Under the pieces are notes generated by a model. The model saw nothing but the letters and a program-made list of their open reading frames with translations, was not told the origin of the DNA and did not search any database. DNA of 24,645 nucleotides from Kipferlia bialata (lineage: Eukaryota; Fornicata): the NCBI GenBank assembly GCA_003568945.1, contig BDIP01000144.1, forward strand, positions 1-24,645, given 5' to 3'. Shown here piece after piece: positions 1-9,779 of the stretch. Made by a program: the position numbers and the translations under genes. How positions within the stretch are numbered: position 1 is the first letter of the stretch; the number at the start of each line of letters is the position of its first letter.

Positions 1-261
1 GGGTTGGACTCTGCCTTTTTGGCAAAAGGGTCCACTCCAATAAATCGTCTCTCAAGGTCTCTATACTCTCAAGGCAACATAGGACCCACCTCGCTACTTA
101 GAGATACAACAAAGGTATGACGATGATCCTATAGGTGTCTGTGGCTTAATTGTGCTCGGCAGCCATTCTCTTTACTGATTCTATGTATGCTATGAACTCT
201 ACTGTATATAGAGTGTGATGGAGTTGCTGAATGACCACTCCCCTCCAAAAATGTACACATA

Positions 262-266
262 CATAC

Positions 267-299
<33 letters not shown>

Positions 300-310
300 A
301 AGAGAGAGAA
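262..310. repeat. (AT)n-(AG)n microsatellite
   Basis: A run of AT dinucleotides passes directly into AG dinucleotides and then GAAAGAGAGAAAG. It is the same class of simple repeat that fills introns at the right end of the window. Confidence 0.9.
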
Positions 311-449
311 AGAGACAGTTGCTGAATGACCACTGCCCTCCCCCCTCTCCCTTCCCCCATGAACATTGTGTGGTATCAGATACATACTATAACACCTTAT
401 ACATTGTGTAGGTGTAACGCTTAGTGTGAATAGTAGTTCTTCAGTCCAA

Positions 450-451
<2 letters not shown>

Positions 452-486
<35 letters not shown>

Positions 487-493
487 CCCCCCC
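452..493. repeat. (TC)n tract followed by a C run
   Basis: About fifteen TC dinucleotides are followed by nine C residues. On the plus strand this has the composition of a polypyrimidine tract, but no exon can be attached to it. Confidence 0.9.
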
Positions 494-969
494 GTCGACA
501 CCCTTGTCTCTTGCTATTCCAGGCACTATATACACAAAAACTGTGAAGGGATGTAATCACCTGCTTTCCTGAATACATGCGAACGTACATACACATAATA
601 CTGCCTGTCATCATATATGAGTTTCAACGCTTATTACCGCTAACAATAGGGAACACATACACCTGTTCGGTCATGGATTAAGTAGGCTGATATAGTATCT
701 CCCCTCTCCCTTCCGACATACTAGTCTCTCACTGTTCTAGACCAGACCTATTTACATACACTAACTATAAGAGGGAATCCATCTGTTCCGTCATAGTAAT
801 GTGCCAATGTACTAGTATATTACTGCTTACTACATGGAATTTTGTTTACCTGCCTCGTCATATAAACATAAGGTTCCATTGTTTTACTCTAGTATTTCAC
901 TCTCCTCCCCCCCCCCCTTCGACATACTCGTCCATATCATTAAGGGTTTGGAACACACACCCGTCACTG

Positions 970-1420
970 ATGGATCAAGCAGAGTGGAACACGTCCTGTA
1001 CAGAGCAATATATATATATGTATGTCTAGTCACATATGTCTATTGTATACAACTAACTGTAGGGCACTCCCACCCATCACTGATGGATCCAAAAGTATGA
1101 TAATGACTATTCATATATACCATTTTCTCTAACATGTAGGGTGAGGGATACACCCCCATCACTGATGGATCTAGAAGACTGGTACACGGCATGCACAGAG
1201 ATACCACGGGTAGGACTTCAATATCACATAACTATATATATAACTGTACTGAAATAGTGTATGCACACTACTGTATTATATTCCAGACTGTATAACAGCA
1301 TGCACAGATACTTTTGAGTCAGGCTTCAATATGCTTTGTGATATATATTAGTGTATTGGTATCGTATTTACATTAATATATCATATTCAAGGCTACTACG
1401 TCATACACAGAGAATATATC
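970..1420 (+). repeat. Tandem degenerate copies of kelch gene exon 1
   Basis: The real first exon (ATG at 1165) is flanked by relatives of itself. The string CACTGATGGATC plus a following codon series recurs with ATG at 970 (reading MDQAEWNTSCTEQ against MDLEDWYTACTEIPR) and as a short remnant with ATG at 1083. Downstream, inside the intron, AACAGCATGCACAGATAC (from about 1294) and CGTCATACACAGAGA (from about 1399) match the exon segment ACGGCATGCACAGAGATACC, and the sequence GGCTTCAATAT near 1322 matches GGACTTCAATAT just after the real donor. The spacing is about 80-125 bases. The copy at 970 has a possible GTATGT donor at 1020 but would be out of frame with exon 2. Confidence 0.65.
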
Positions 1421-2429
1421 ATGGATGCATTACTATACATTCAGTGTTACCCGAACAATTGTGAAGGCCAAACACCTCTATTGCACAATGTATTTGAGAC
1501 CCTTACCTCAGGTAGTACAAGGTGGTGCCATATCCCACCTATCCATGGCCACACTGGGAGACAACGGTGCCATGTTAGTATACAGAGAGGACGACGACGA
1601 CGAGGATGCCTACCCTGATAGCGCAGAGGAGAGGTGGCTGATACTGTCACTTACCCACAATGGAGAGGTTGAACGAGAGACTATACCTGGCCCCCCAAAC
1701 CCTGGAGGTGTGGTCGGTATGCAACTAGCAAGGGTGGGTGACGTTGTAGTGGCATATGGTGGGGGAGAGTGGGACATGTATGAGGAGTGGTACAAGCCGC
1801 ACTGGTTCATGGCTGCATACACCATTGCCACAGGAGACTGGGAGACTATACCATACACTAAGGGTCCCTCTATAGGCATGCCACACGTGTTTTCTACCGG
1901 AGACGCCTTGGTTGTAGTAGGGGGATACGAGGATGACATGGTATATGACACCTGGGAGTGGTCGCTGGAGTCAAGGGTATGGGCACAGAGCGGAAGGTGC
2001 CCTACTGAGGTGTTCTCAGGCAATGTGGGTGTACTCTTAGGCAGTACTTATTATCTATACACTGGGGCCTGCCTCCTGTCCTATACCAACCAGAGGTGGC
2101 AGAGACTGCATGATGTTGATCGTTATGGAGCCATCCTAGCAGCCCCCCTATATGGCAATCACATGCTTGTCCTCACCTGTCAAATTGATTCGATTATGGT
2201 GCAAGAGAGTGACCTTCATTATTGGATCTTTGACAGTGTGTCTCAAGATATGATTCCACCACCACCCTTGCCTCTGAGTGATGAGCAGAGTGCCAGTCTC
2301 CAGTTCTGCTCCGGTATCTTCTTAAACCCAACAACTATCCTCATTGTGACACACAAGGCTGCTATGCTGGTGGATGTGGATCCATTCGTTCTAGGTCCTG
2401 AGTACCACACAGTTAGGAGTGAGGAGTGA
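1165..2429 (+). CDS. Kelch-like beta-propeller protein, two exons
   Basis: Exons are 1165-1209 and 1512-2429, giving 320 residues. The intron (1210-1511, donor GTAGGA, acceptor CTTACCTCAG, phase 0) is inferred from paralogy. Exon 1 reads MDLEDWYTACTEIPR and exon 2 begins VVQGGAISHLSMATLGDN, which together match the unbroken N-termini of the genes at 4434, 7248 and 10769. Kelch-type strands are visible as a GG followed by HWFMAAYTIATGDWETIP (about residues 111-138) and as VVVGGYEDDMVYDTWEWSLE (about 158-177). The C-terminus carries LGPEYHT. An upstream in-frame ATG at 1425 would give a longer protein with an unrelated N-terminus and is less likely. Propeller proteins of this kind usually act as protein-binding platforms. 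The partner is unknown. Confidence 0.8.
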
Positions 2430-3416
2430 GCTTAGAAGACATGGTATGTGGTATAGTAGTAGCGAGGACACTCATGACCCTCATAATATTGAGACTTCTT
2501 GCTGAGATGTAGGCTCGGGCCTCTTATGTGTGACTAGGGCTACAGTCTGGCTGTAGTCACCAGTGCAGTTTGTGTGAGCTATCTTGTCCCTAGAGAGTGA
2601 GACTACTCCACGCCATGTATATATATATATACTCATTGTGCACTCCCTCAGGTGAGGCAGGTTGTGTCTGCTAAACTAGAGAGAGGGAAAGGTGTCATGC
2701 AGGGACGCCATCATCCATGGAACCTTTGACAACGTATTGTTTACGGCACATTGAAAGTCTCAAGGGATGAACTAACTATTATTCGGGATTCGAGTACTCA
2801 GCTCCATCGAAAATGTGGATGAAAATATACATTAGGGTTCATTTTGTCTGGCTGGAGGATATTTCATAGTTATGTAGTTGAAAATAGTGTCAGAAGTTCT
2901 GAGTCAGAACTACTCATTATGGCACAGGCGACTGATCTGTCGGTTAAGTGGTATTCTAGTATGATACGCTATAACCGTGCATGAGAAGCAAAACATATAT
3001 ATAATACAATGTGGAACACACATACTGTGAGCAGAGAATGTCGCTTGAGTCTATAATATAGACTCAATATCTAGGAGAACAGATTGCATGTATCTAGAAA
3101 GTTGCAGAATACCTACTGTCGTCTCTAAAACCAATACACAAATACGAACTACTAGTACGGCTCGCAGCTACGCGAGAAGGCTTAGGTTGTAAGAGATAAC
3201 AATCCCACGATCTTCCGTGTTTTCTGTCTCTATTTAATCTCCAACGAACAACTCTCGGTTCTATTAGTAACCTATGTATGTCACTGAGAATCCTATAGAT
3301 ATTATTAGTCGTCAGTGGGAGTCATTTCACAGATTCACAGACCCACGATCCTTTAGAGTCGTAAGTATCACTTCTAGCATTTATGCACAGACTATATGTA
3401 TCAATAGCATTCTCTC
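2430..3416. other. Intergenic region with two odd-length palindromes
   Basis: No gene is supported except a possible orphan exon at 3274-3360. Two short hairpin-forming palindromes with a one-base centre lie here: 2895-2911 (arms AGTTCTGA) and 3045-3067 (arms TTGAGTCTATA). An AT run lies at about 2618-2630. The genes on either side converge on this region, so it must hold both 3' ends. Confidence 0.5.
3274..3360 (+). other. Possible orphan first exon
   Basis: An ATG at 3274 opens 29 codons (MYVTENPIDIISRQWESFHR, then FTDPRSFRV) that run exactly into a consensus donor GTAAGTATC at 3361 in phase 0. The codon character looks protein-like. I do not recognise the peptide, and any following exon would have to lie opposite the broken kelch gene. 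It may be a relic or a chance match. Confidence 0.2.
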
Positions 3417-4434
3417 TCACTCATCATTTCTTTGTACGGCGTTGCTGCTCCCCACCATACTAGTGTGGTACTCAGGGCCGAGTAGGTTGGTTGAGACACT
3501 GATAAGCAGGGAGCATGGGGCGGCTACCAACAGGAGTGTTGTGCTGTTGAGCCAAAAAGAAAAATCAAAGAGAATGAGAGGAGTCGTTGAGATATTCCTC
3601 CTCTTCGTCTGTCAGAGGAAGGGGCTCTACTAGCACTCTGTCGTGTGACACAATGTCCTGTACCCAAACCTCAGTGACCATTGTATCAAGTGATTCTGTC
3701 CTAGTGACTAGTAGGTGGTGGTTGCCATACAGTTGTTTAGAGAGTAGGATTCTTGAGCCATTGTCATACTCTGGACGGGGCACAGGAGACCACACGTGTG
3801 GCTCCATGCGCCACTGGTGGTTCTCGTAGTACAAGTAGCAGGGTGCTTCTACATCAGTCCCTGTGGCAAGCGTGTATATGACGTGTGAAGAACCCATGTT
3901 GGTGCCCCTGTCTATGATAGTAACGGGTCTCGGACACCTACCCCCCTGAGTCCACTCCCGTGTAGTTACAGACCACTCCCACGTATCAAATGAATGAATT
4001 GATGCGGGACCATCCCTACCGAACCCTCCTGTGATAACCAGTGAGTCAGGGGTGGAGCCGATGTATGGGATGCTGACGGAGACCCCCTCCACAAATGGCA
4101 CTCTCTCCCACTCCCCTGTGGCAATTGAATACAGAGATATGTAGGAGTGAGCCCAGACATAGGCTACTACATAGTCTCCCACCCTCTCTAGTCTTGTCGC
4201 AGCCACGTTGCGGAAGCTCGCTGGCCCAGCAATCCGAACAGAGGAGAGAGGGAGGTCACTTGCGAGAGATACAATGTACCAATGCTGGTCATATGTAGGG
4301 GCTCTTGGCGCCTCAGTCAGGTACGTCACCATTGCCCTGTTGTCTCCAAGGGGTGCCATAGAGACGTAATGGGCATTCTCAGGTATCACATCAGGTATCA
4401 CCGTACAGTCCGTGAACCATGGTGTAACTTCCAT
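3417..4434 (-). pseudogene. Kelch-like gene with a frameshift near its 3' end
   Basis: The frame opens at ATG 4434 (MEVTPWFTDCTVIPDVIPEN) and reads 289 residues of clear family sequence: MAPLGDNRAM, then ISLYSIATGEWERVPF, then SFDTWEWSVTTREW, then LYGNHHLLVT. It then meets a TGA at 3565-3567. The conserved C-terminus continues in another frame just downstream (LNSTTLLLV, then LLGPEYHTSMVGSS), ending at TGA 3417-3419. The whole span is 1018 bases, one more than a multiple of three, so a single one-base change near 3565-3580 explains it. The junction lies next to short T runs on the coding strand, so a sequencing error is possible. If the change is real, the product loses about 50 residues including the last propeller strands. 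The gene has a single exon, unlike its paralogue at 1165. Confidence 0.8.
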
Positions 4435-5151
4435 ACTGGCCCAGTATTTCTGGGTTGAGTGTCAGTAGTCTACTGACTCAGTAGAGCTCTGGTCATTAGT
4501 CAGAACAGAGAAATTTGTGATATGTGAACGGCCACCTGTCACTATGTCACATAGTGCCTATGTGCATTGGTAACATGGAGAATGCCAAAGACCCCACATT
4601 CTAGTTCAATGCCAGAATCTTGGTTGCCATACCTGAGTCACTCAGGCTGAGTGTCTGCTGTGATGGCACTTGATCCGTGCTCTATATGAGTGTCAGGGTG
4701 GGGTTAAGAGGTGAAGGATCCGGGTGATCGAACTTCGTTACGAAGTTTTGACAGTAGTGATACCTTCTAGATGGTCTCACAGTGAGACCATCTCGGGCAG
4801 CTCTAGTAGACTCTCACTCACGTGTACTGCGTATGCACTGTCTGGATCCGGCCGTCCGCTATGTCGAGGGCCGAGAATAATCCCTTTGGCTGGCTTTTGG
4901 CTATATCGGACCATATATCAGGGCCATTCAACAATTTACGACACCATAAAAGGCTAACAATCCTCCGCAAGCACGACTACAAGAATTAGCCACTATCTAT
5001 CCTTCTGGGACCACAGTAATAGAGTTCATGTGGGGTGTTGCACAGTTGTCTATTACTAAAAGTTACTACTTAGATCCTCACATCATCACCAGTAGTGAAT
5101 TCCACCACAATACCACGTTATGTCTCTATACATTTCGTACAAGTATACGTC
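4435..5151. other. Intergenic region with clustered hairpins
   Basis: No convincing gene. Three inverted repeats lie within 260 bases: 4540-4556 (arms CACTATG, loop TCA), 4731-4747 (arms AACTTCG, loop TTA) and 4769-4793 (12-base perfect arms). It is the 5' flank of the kelch gene at 4434 and the 3' flank of the MORN gene. Confidence 0.5.
4769..4793. repeat. Perfect 12-base inverted repeat with a one-base centre
   Basis: The arms are AGATGGTCTCAC and GTGAGACCATCT, separated by a single A. This is the longest-armed of the short palindromes in the window. It could form a cruciform or an RNA hairpin, or bind a dimeric protein. Its function is unknown. Confidence 0.85.
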
Positions 5152-5280
5152 CTATTGAGGTGTGATACGCCTCCCATTCTCCCACTCCTGCTCCGTCACC
5201 AGCCCACTCGGGTCAGTGTAGGTACCTAGATGATGCTGCTTGTTGTCCCGCCACCCTCCCACATACCTACTTCCATCTGC

Positions 5281-6114
5281 CTATGTGTATGTTCTTTGGC
5301 CACTGAACATATCGTTGTTCCACTCTCCCTCGTACACGTCACCATCTCGAGTCCATACTCCATACCCATGACTCTTGTCGTTTTCCATGTCACCCTCATA
5401 ACTACCACCACTTACCGACTTATACACACCCTTGCCATGCATCTTGCCCGTAACAAAGTCCCCTATGTACATTTCTCCATCGGAATAGAGCAGCGTACCA
5501 TATCCGTGTCTTTGGCCATCAACGAAACCACCCATGTATCTTGGCTCAATGTCAGTGCCGGACACACGTGCACCATGTCCATTCATCTTCCACATACCCT
5601 CTCCGTCATCTTGGATGCTCTTCCACTCTCCCGAAAATTGATCTCCTTGAACGTTGATATACGTGCCGTGACCTCTTGGGATACCCTTGACCCACTCTCC
5701 CGCATACTGCCCATCTGTGTATATACACACTCCATGTCCGTGTCGCTCATCATTGAGCCACTCCCCTACATAGGTGGACCCATCTGTATCATCATATATA
5801 CCGTGCCCACTTCTCTCTCCAGCCACCCACTCTCCCTCATAGGAGGCTCCACTTGAGTACGCATACACACCATACCCACAAATGGTGTCATTCACCCATG
5901 TTCCAGTGTACACGCCGTCTCTACTTGTTGCAGTACCCTCCCCGTACCTCTTCCCCTCCCTCCACTCCCCCTTATATGTGTCCCCGTTTGCACATAGTAG
6001 AGTACCATATCCATTTGGATTACCATCCACAGTGTATCCTCTGCACATATCGCCACTAGTGTATGTCAGTGACACATAGCACAGGTTTTCAGTGCTTGAA
6101 TTGCCGTCACCCAT
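5281..6114 (-). CDS. MORN-repeat protein
   Basis: The frame opens at ATG 6114 and gives 277 residues. After about 30 N-terminal residues it is almost entirely MORN repeats of about 20-23 residues, roughly ten of them, recognisable by cores such as GDTYKGEWREGKRYGEG, STYVGEWLNDERHGHG, EMYIGDFVTGKMHGKG and DVYEGEWNNDMFSG. MORN proteins typically bind membranes or act as scaffolds in protist cytoskeletons. The stop TAG at 5281-5283 falls in the middle of a repeat. The same frame continues for 42 more codons with good MORN sequence (ADGSRYVGGWRDNKQ, then GTYTDPSG) to a TAG at 5152-5154. The family consensus has an aromatic residue where the first TAG stands, so this looks like a recent nonsense change, a base error or a read-through stop. 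There is no sign of introns. Confidence 0.88.
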   Translation of the reverse strand: MGDGNSSTENLCYVSLTYTSGDMCRGYTVDGNPNGYGTLLCANGDTYKGEWREGKRYGEGTATSRDGVYTGTWVNDTICGYGVYAYSSGASYEGEWVAGERSGHGIYDDTDGSTYVGEWLNDERHGHGVCIYTDGQYAGEWVKGIPRGHGTYINVQGDQFSGEWKSIQDDGEGMWKMNGHGARVSGTDIEPRYMGGFVDGQRHGYGTLLYSDGEMYIGDFVTGKMHGKGVYKSVSGGSYEGDMENDKSHGYGVWTRDGDVYEGEWNNDMFSGQRTYT

Positions 6115-7247
6115 GGTGTGTGTGGCAGAGACGCACTGAGGTTAGAAGTCGAAGCAGGGTGTCTCTCAACCTGCACATACAAGTGATAGAATCAGCGGGA
6201 CTATTCGAGCTATACTCTAACGTGTTGCTCTGACAGTGACTGTGTGTCACAAACCGTTATTATTTACCTGACCACGGGTACCGAATGGTCTCTTGGCGTG
6301 TCTTTCAGTGTCACAGTACCCACTCTCCTCTGTGTCTCTCTGTCTCTTGACCCCAAGATCTTTGAACACAGCCATAGATCTGGGTTACATATTGTTACCA
6401 TTACAGCGCATTCCAGAAGGAATAGTTCAACTCTATAGTGTGTTAAGCTGTTCTCTGAAGTAAGGACTTGCTGAATCAGGTATATGGCAGAGTGTCTCTG
6501 TAGCTCTTGGCATGCCAATCCGCTTACCTGTGTGCCACACTATTCTCTTCCATTGCACTATGAACTCAGACACTGGGTTCTCGTGTTGTTATCAGGAACA
6601 AAGCTAGCGTAGGCTTCCTGCAGTACTTGTCAAGTACTGTACTTGACCTCGGATAGAAGAGGTGTTAGTATGTCATATCAGTAGACTGTGTTGAGTATAC
6701 AGTGACCAGGTTTAGGAATCAGTGCTTTTCAACAATGATACCATCATCACTGCTTGCTATACAGTGGACTGACATGTGACACCTAATGTATTATGGAGCT
6801 GAAAGATATACTGTAGTGTGAGGGTTTCTTTCTTCCCACACCTCTCGTATAACAACTGCTATAGCTGTCTCTCTACCTATCCACAGAGTAACAGTCCTAA
6901 CCAAACTCAGTATCCCATACGAAGCACATAAGGTTTGGCGTCCTCTTACACCCTATCGGAGAACATGCGACACGGGATCACTGATTTATCCTTACTGTTG
7001 ACCAGTTGGTGTCTTCTCTTATGCTGTAAACCTGATCTTCTACCTGATATTTGCATTACTTAACCGCCACTAATGAACCTCAATCACTGTCACCAGATTT
7101 CTAAACACTAAAGCATCAGAAGCAGACCCTCGATTGATATAGATGAGTCCCTCAAGTTGAGGGCCTCAACCAGCTATTCATGTTGTCTACAGTAACACTA
7201 CTCCCGGATGGTATCGACTACTTACACTCAGTCTACCATAAGTGGTG
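6115..7247. other. Long intergenic region between divergent genes
   Basis: The MORN gene (-) and the kelch gene at 7248 (+) diverge from this 1.1 kb stretch, so it should contain both promoters. I see no long frame with coding character. Two odd palindromes are present: 6621-6639 (arms CAGTACTTG) and 7149-7163 (arms CCCTCAA). No promoter element can be named. Confidence 0.5.
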
Positions 7248-8378
7248 ATGACAGGCCTGCCTTGGTACACAGATTGCACTGTCCAAAGTCCTGTACTGTC
7301 TGGGCTCCCATATGGTTCCTCAATGGCCCCACTTGGAGACAACAGAGTGATGCTCAATACCTCCTACTACAGTGGAGATACCGATGATGTCTCCCAGCAT
7401 TGGACCATCCTCACTTTGGACCCTCTTGCCCGCACCATCAGTTCTCAAGAAGTAGATGGTCCTGCTAACCCTGATGGGGTGTGTAGCATAAGACTGACAC
7501 GTGTGGGGGATGTAGTAGTGGCATATGGAGGGATAGTGTTCAGTGAGCAAGGGGACCCAAAGTGGCTGAATGGAATACTAGCCCCTAAGTTCCACTGGTT
7601 CATGGCTCTGTACAGTATAGCAACCGATGAGTGGGAGACATTACCTTACACTCCAGGAGACCCAACAGAGCTGGTGTCTCTGTTTGCTATCGAGGATACC
7701 CTTATGGGTGTGAGTGGAACCTCTCATGCATCTACATCTGTGTTGACCCTCACCACCTGGGAGTGGTCTCTAGGCACTAGAGCATGGACATACCACCGTC
7801 AAACACACCACAACTGTCATATGTGTGACTTTAAGAATCCTGCTTCCACACAGGGAGACACACACTTCATCTTCAGCCACAACTGCACTCTGCGCTATAA
7901 AAGTGGTACATGGGAGAGAACAGACCACATGTGGCCTGTATACCCAGAGGCAGACGGCACTCACTACTTCGTTGCCATTGCAACCCCTCTGTACGGCCGG
8001 AATCAACTGCTTGTCACACAAGTCACAAGTGATGACGATGAAATACTGCTGCTATCAACCGATATCTGGATCCAAGACATGATCTCCCAGGACGTGGTGT
8101 TACTGAGGCCTCTTCCACTCACTGATCAAGAGAGTGTTGATATCCCATCTGCACATACTGTTATGGTCAACCCCACTACTCTGCTCATACTGACCAAGAG
8201 CGCCACAGTGCTCATTGATATAGACCCACGATACCTTGGTCCTGAGTACCACACTAGCATGGTGGGGAGCAGCGAGTGGATGAAGCGTGCATTCACAGAC
8301 AGTGAGAGTGTCGATGTAGCTATGGATAGCGAGGGTGAGAGAGAGTGGGAGAGTGAGAGTGACATCTCTATGGAGTGA
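7248..8378 (+). CDS. Kelch-like beta-propeller protein, single exon
   Basis: This copy has 376 residues. The start ATG at 7248 gives MTGLPWYTDCTV, which matches the paralogues; the frame is open two codons further upstream but only from GTG. Family landmarks in order are SMAPLGDNRVM (about residue 24), VVAYGG, then KFHWFMALYSIATDEWETLP, then LTTWEWSLGTRAWTY, then TPLYGRNQLLVTQV, then VWIQDM-like WIQDMISQDVVL, then PLPLTDQE, and LGPEYHTSMVGSSEW near the end. It extends past the other family members with a Ser/Glu-rich acidic tail (SEGEREWESESDISME) that could be a phosphorylation or charge-interaction segment. It has no intron, unlike the paralogue at 1165. The kelch assignment rests on paired GG and W-x-hydrophobic motifs, and the partner is unknown. 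Confidence 0.88.
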   Translation: MTGLPWYTDCTVQSPVLSGLPYGSSMAPLGDNRVMLNTSYYSGDTDDVSQHWTILTLDPLARTISSQEVDGPANPDGVCSIRLTRVGDVVVAYGGIVFSEQGDPKWLNGILAPKFHWFMALYSIATDEWETLPYTPGDPTELVSLFAIEDTLMGVSGTSHASTSVLTLTTWEWSLGTRAWTYHRQTHHNCHMCDFKNPASTQGDTHFIFSHNCTLRYKSGTWERTDHMWPVYPEADGTHYFVAIATPLYGRNQLLVTQVTSDDDEILLLSTDIWIQDMISQDVVLLRPLPLTDQESVDIPSAHTVMVNPTTLLILTKSATVLIDIDPRYLGPEYHTSMVGSSEWMKRAFTDSESVDVAMDSEGEREWESESDISME

Positions 8379-9117
8379 AATTATCATTTCGGTTTATGGT
8401 GTGTTTTTGGACTCCTCGTCTTTTACGGTTACAATAGGAGTCTAACGGGGACATATAGAGACACATAGTGGACAATAGAAGCAATATAGAATTACAGTGA
8501 AATTGTTACACTATCCATATTCAATATCTATATATTTGAAGCCCTACTTGGCAATTTAGCTCTATTAGGACGTCGATTTCTAAGACAGAGTAGGAATTGT
8601 GGGGTGGTTTAAAGGTATTTGTATCTCTCAATTGTGATAAACGGGGGGGGGGTCAAGAATTTAGTGTCGTCCTGCGATACTCTATTATGTGATCGGTGCT
8701 CTTCTAGTGTTCTGTGCACGTCACAGAGGTCTAACAGACTCTCAAGTTGAGCCAGGACTACCCGACCGCTATTGAGTACTTGATCAGTTGCATTTTTGCT
8801 GAGAGATAAACACCATTCTTCTCAATTTCACATGAACACATAGCGAAGAGTGGAAGAGAATAGAGTTACTCAATTAGAGTAGAGCACACAGTATTTGTCC
8901 CCCGGTACTGCACCACTGAGAGGTCGAATGACCTCTGAACTACATCACACCATTCTTACATTTCAATATGTATGGTCCAAGTCCATGTGGGATAGCATTG
9001 TCATGTGATTCAGTACCGTATACTTTCCACACAAAGTAATCACATACTATTTAGTATTAATGGAGTCACATACACTCTTTGGACCCATTGGAGCCTAACA
9101 AAGCCACTATTTCCACA
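8379..9117. other. Intergenic region, nothing recognised
   Basis: This is the 3' flank of the kelch gene ending at 8378. It contains a G run at 8644-8652 and a hairpin at 8919-8936 (arms AGAGGTC, loop GAAT). No frame has coding character. Confidence 0.5.
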
Positions 9118-9490
9118 CGACCATGCTAGTGTGGTGCTTAGGACCGAGATAGTGTTGGTGAATGTCGAGGAGGAATTTCTACCTCTCTGTCACGATGAGA
9201 AGGGTGTATGGGTTCAGCGTAATAGATACGGCCCCATTCAGTGCAAAGTTTGCACTGCAAACCCATCAAGGGTTGGGAAAGATCCAAGCAATACCCTGTT
9301 CTGAGATACAGTGTCTTCCAGCCACCTATGATCGACCTCTGATACCAACACCTCATCTCGACTGTTGACAGTCTCAGCAGCTAGGAGTTGATGATAGGCA
9401 TATAGTAGCGCACATGTGGCAATAATCTCAGTGTGCTGAGAATGGGCCATTCTCCCGTTGCAATGGTGTTTACTGCCATGAACCAGCATG
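9118..9490 (-). pseudogene. Decayed kelch-like gene fragment
   Basis: On the minus strand, pieces of the family can be read in several frames: CWFMAVNTIATGEW near 9440-9490, then the segment matching the family's LYGHHQLL-type strand (ALLYAYHQLLAAET), then LEDTVSQNRVLLGSFP, then LNPYTLLIVTE, then YLGPKHHTSMV near 9118-9150. The N-terminal third and the middle (the DTWEWSL region) are missing, and there are at least two frame changes. It lies in the same orientation as the intact copy at 9780-10769, directly downstream of it, so it is likely the remnant of a tandem duplication. Confidence 0.8.
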
Positions 9491-9779
9491 GTTTAGAAAA
9501 CACATTCTATGTGCGTCTAAACTTTCTCAGCACACCATCTATAATAGTGCCAATGGTAGAACGTCTCTCTGGCACTCACATTTCAAAGCCACCATGACTG
9601 TAGGGATGAGCTCCAGAGAAGTGCATAAATGTATGTATTGATGAGCACTGCTAATATATCAGAGTCTCTGCCAAAGATCGTTGTGTCGTGTTTTCCATGA
9701 ATAGACACTATCAGGCTGATAGTATCAGCACATTCCTTGTTACATGTTAGCCACAAAGTTCACTCACTGACAGTGGCAT

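Larger units (their letters stand above)
1..1164. other. Repeat-rich non-coding region upstream of the first kelch-like gene
   Basis: I see no credible gene here. The stretch is built from degenerate repeats. A C/T-rich block followed by a GACATACT-like string occurs near 700-727 and again near 900-931, with a related C-run block near 485-510. Strings such as CACCTGTTCGGTCATGGAT (661) and CATCTGTTCCGTCATAG (781) recur at about 120-200 base spacing. Open frames in the stretch are short and lack codon character. It probably carries the promoter of the gene starting at 1165, but no promoter motif can be named. Confidence 0.5.

Noticed and set aside
1425-2429. Single-exon kelch gene starting at ATG 1425
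   Set aside because: The first 29 residues are unlike the family, while the upstream exon at 1165 restores the conserved N-terminus exactly.
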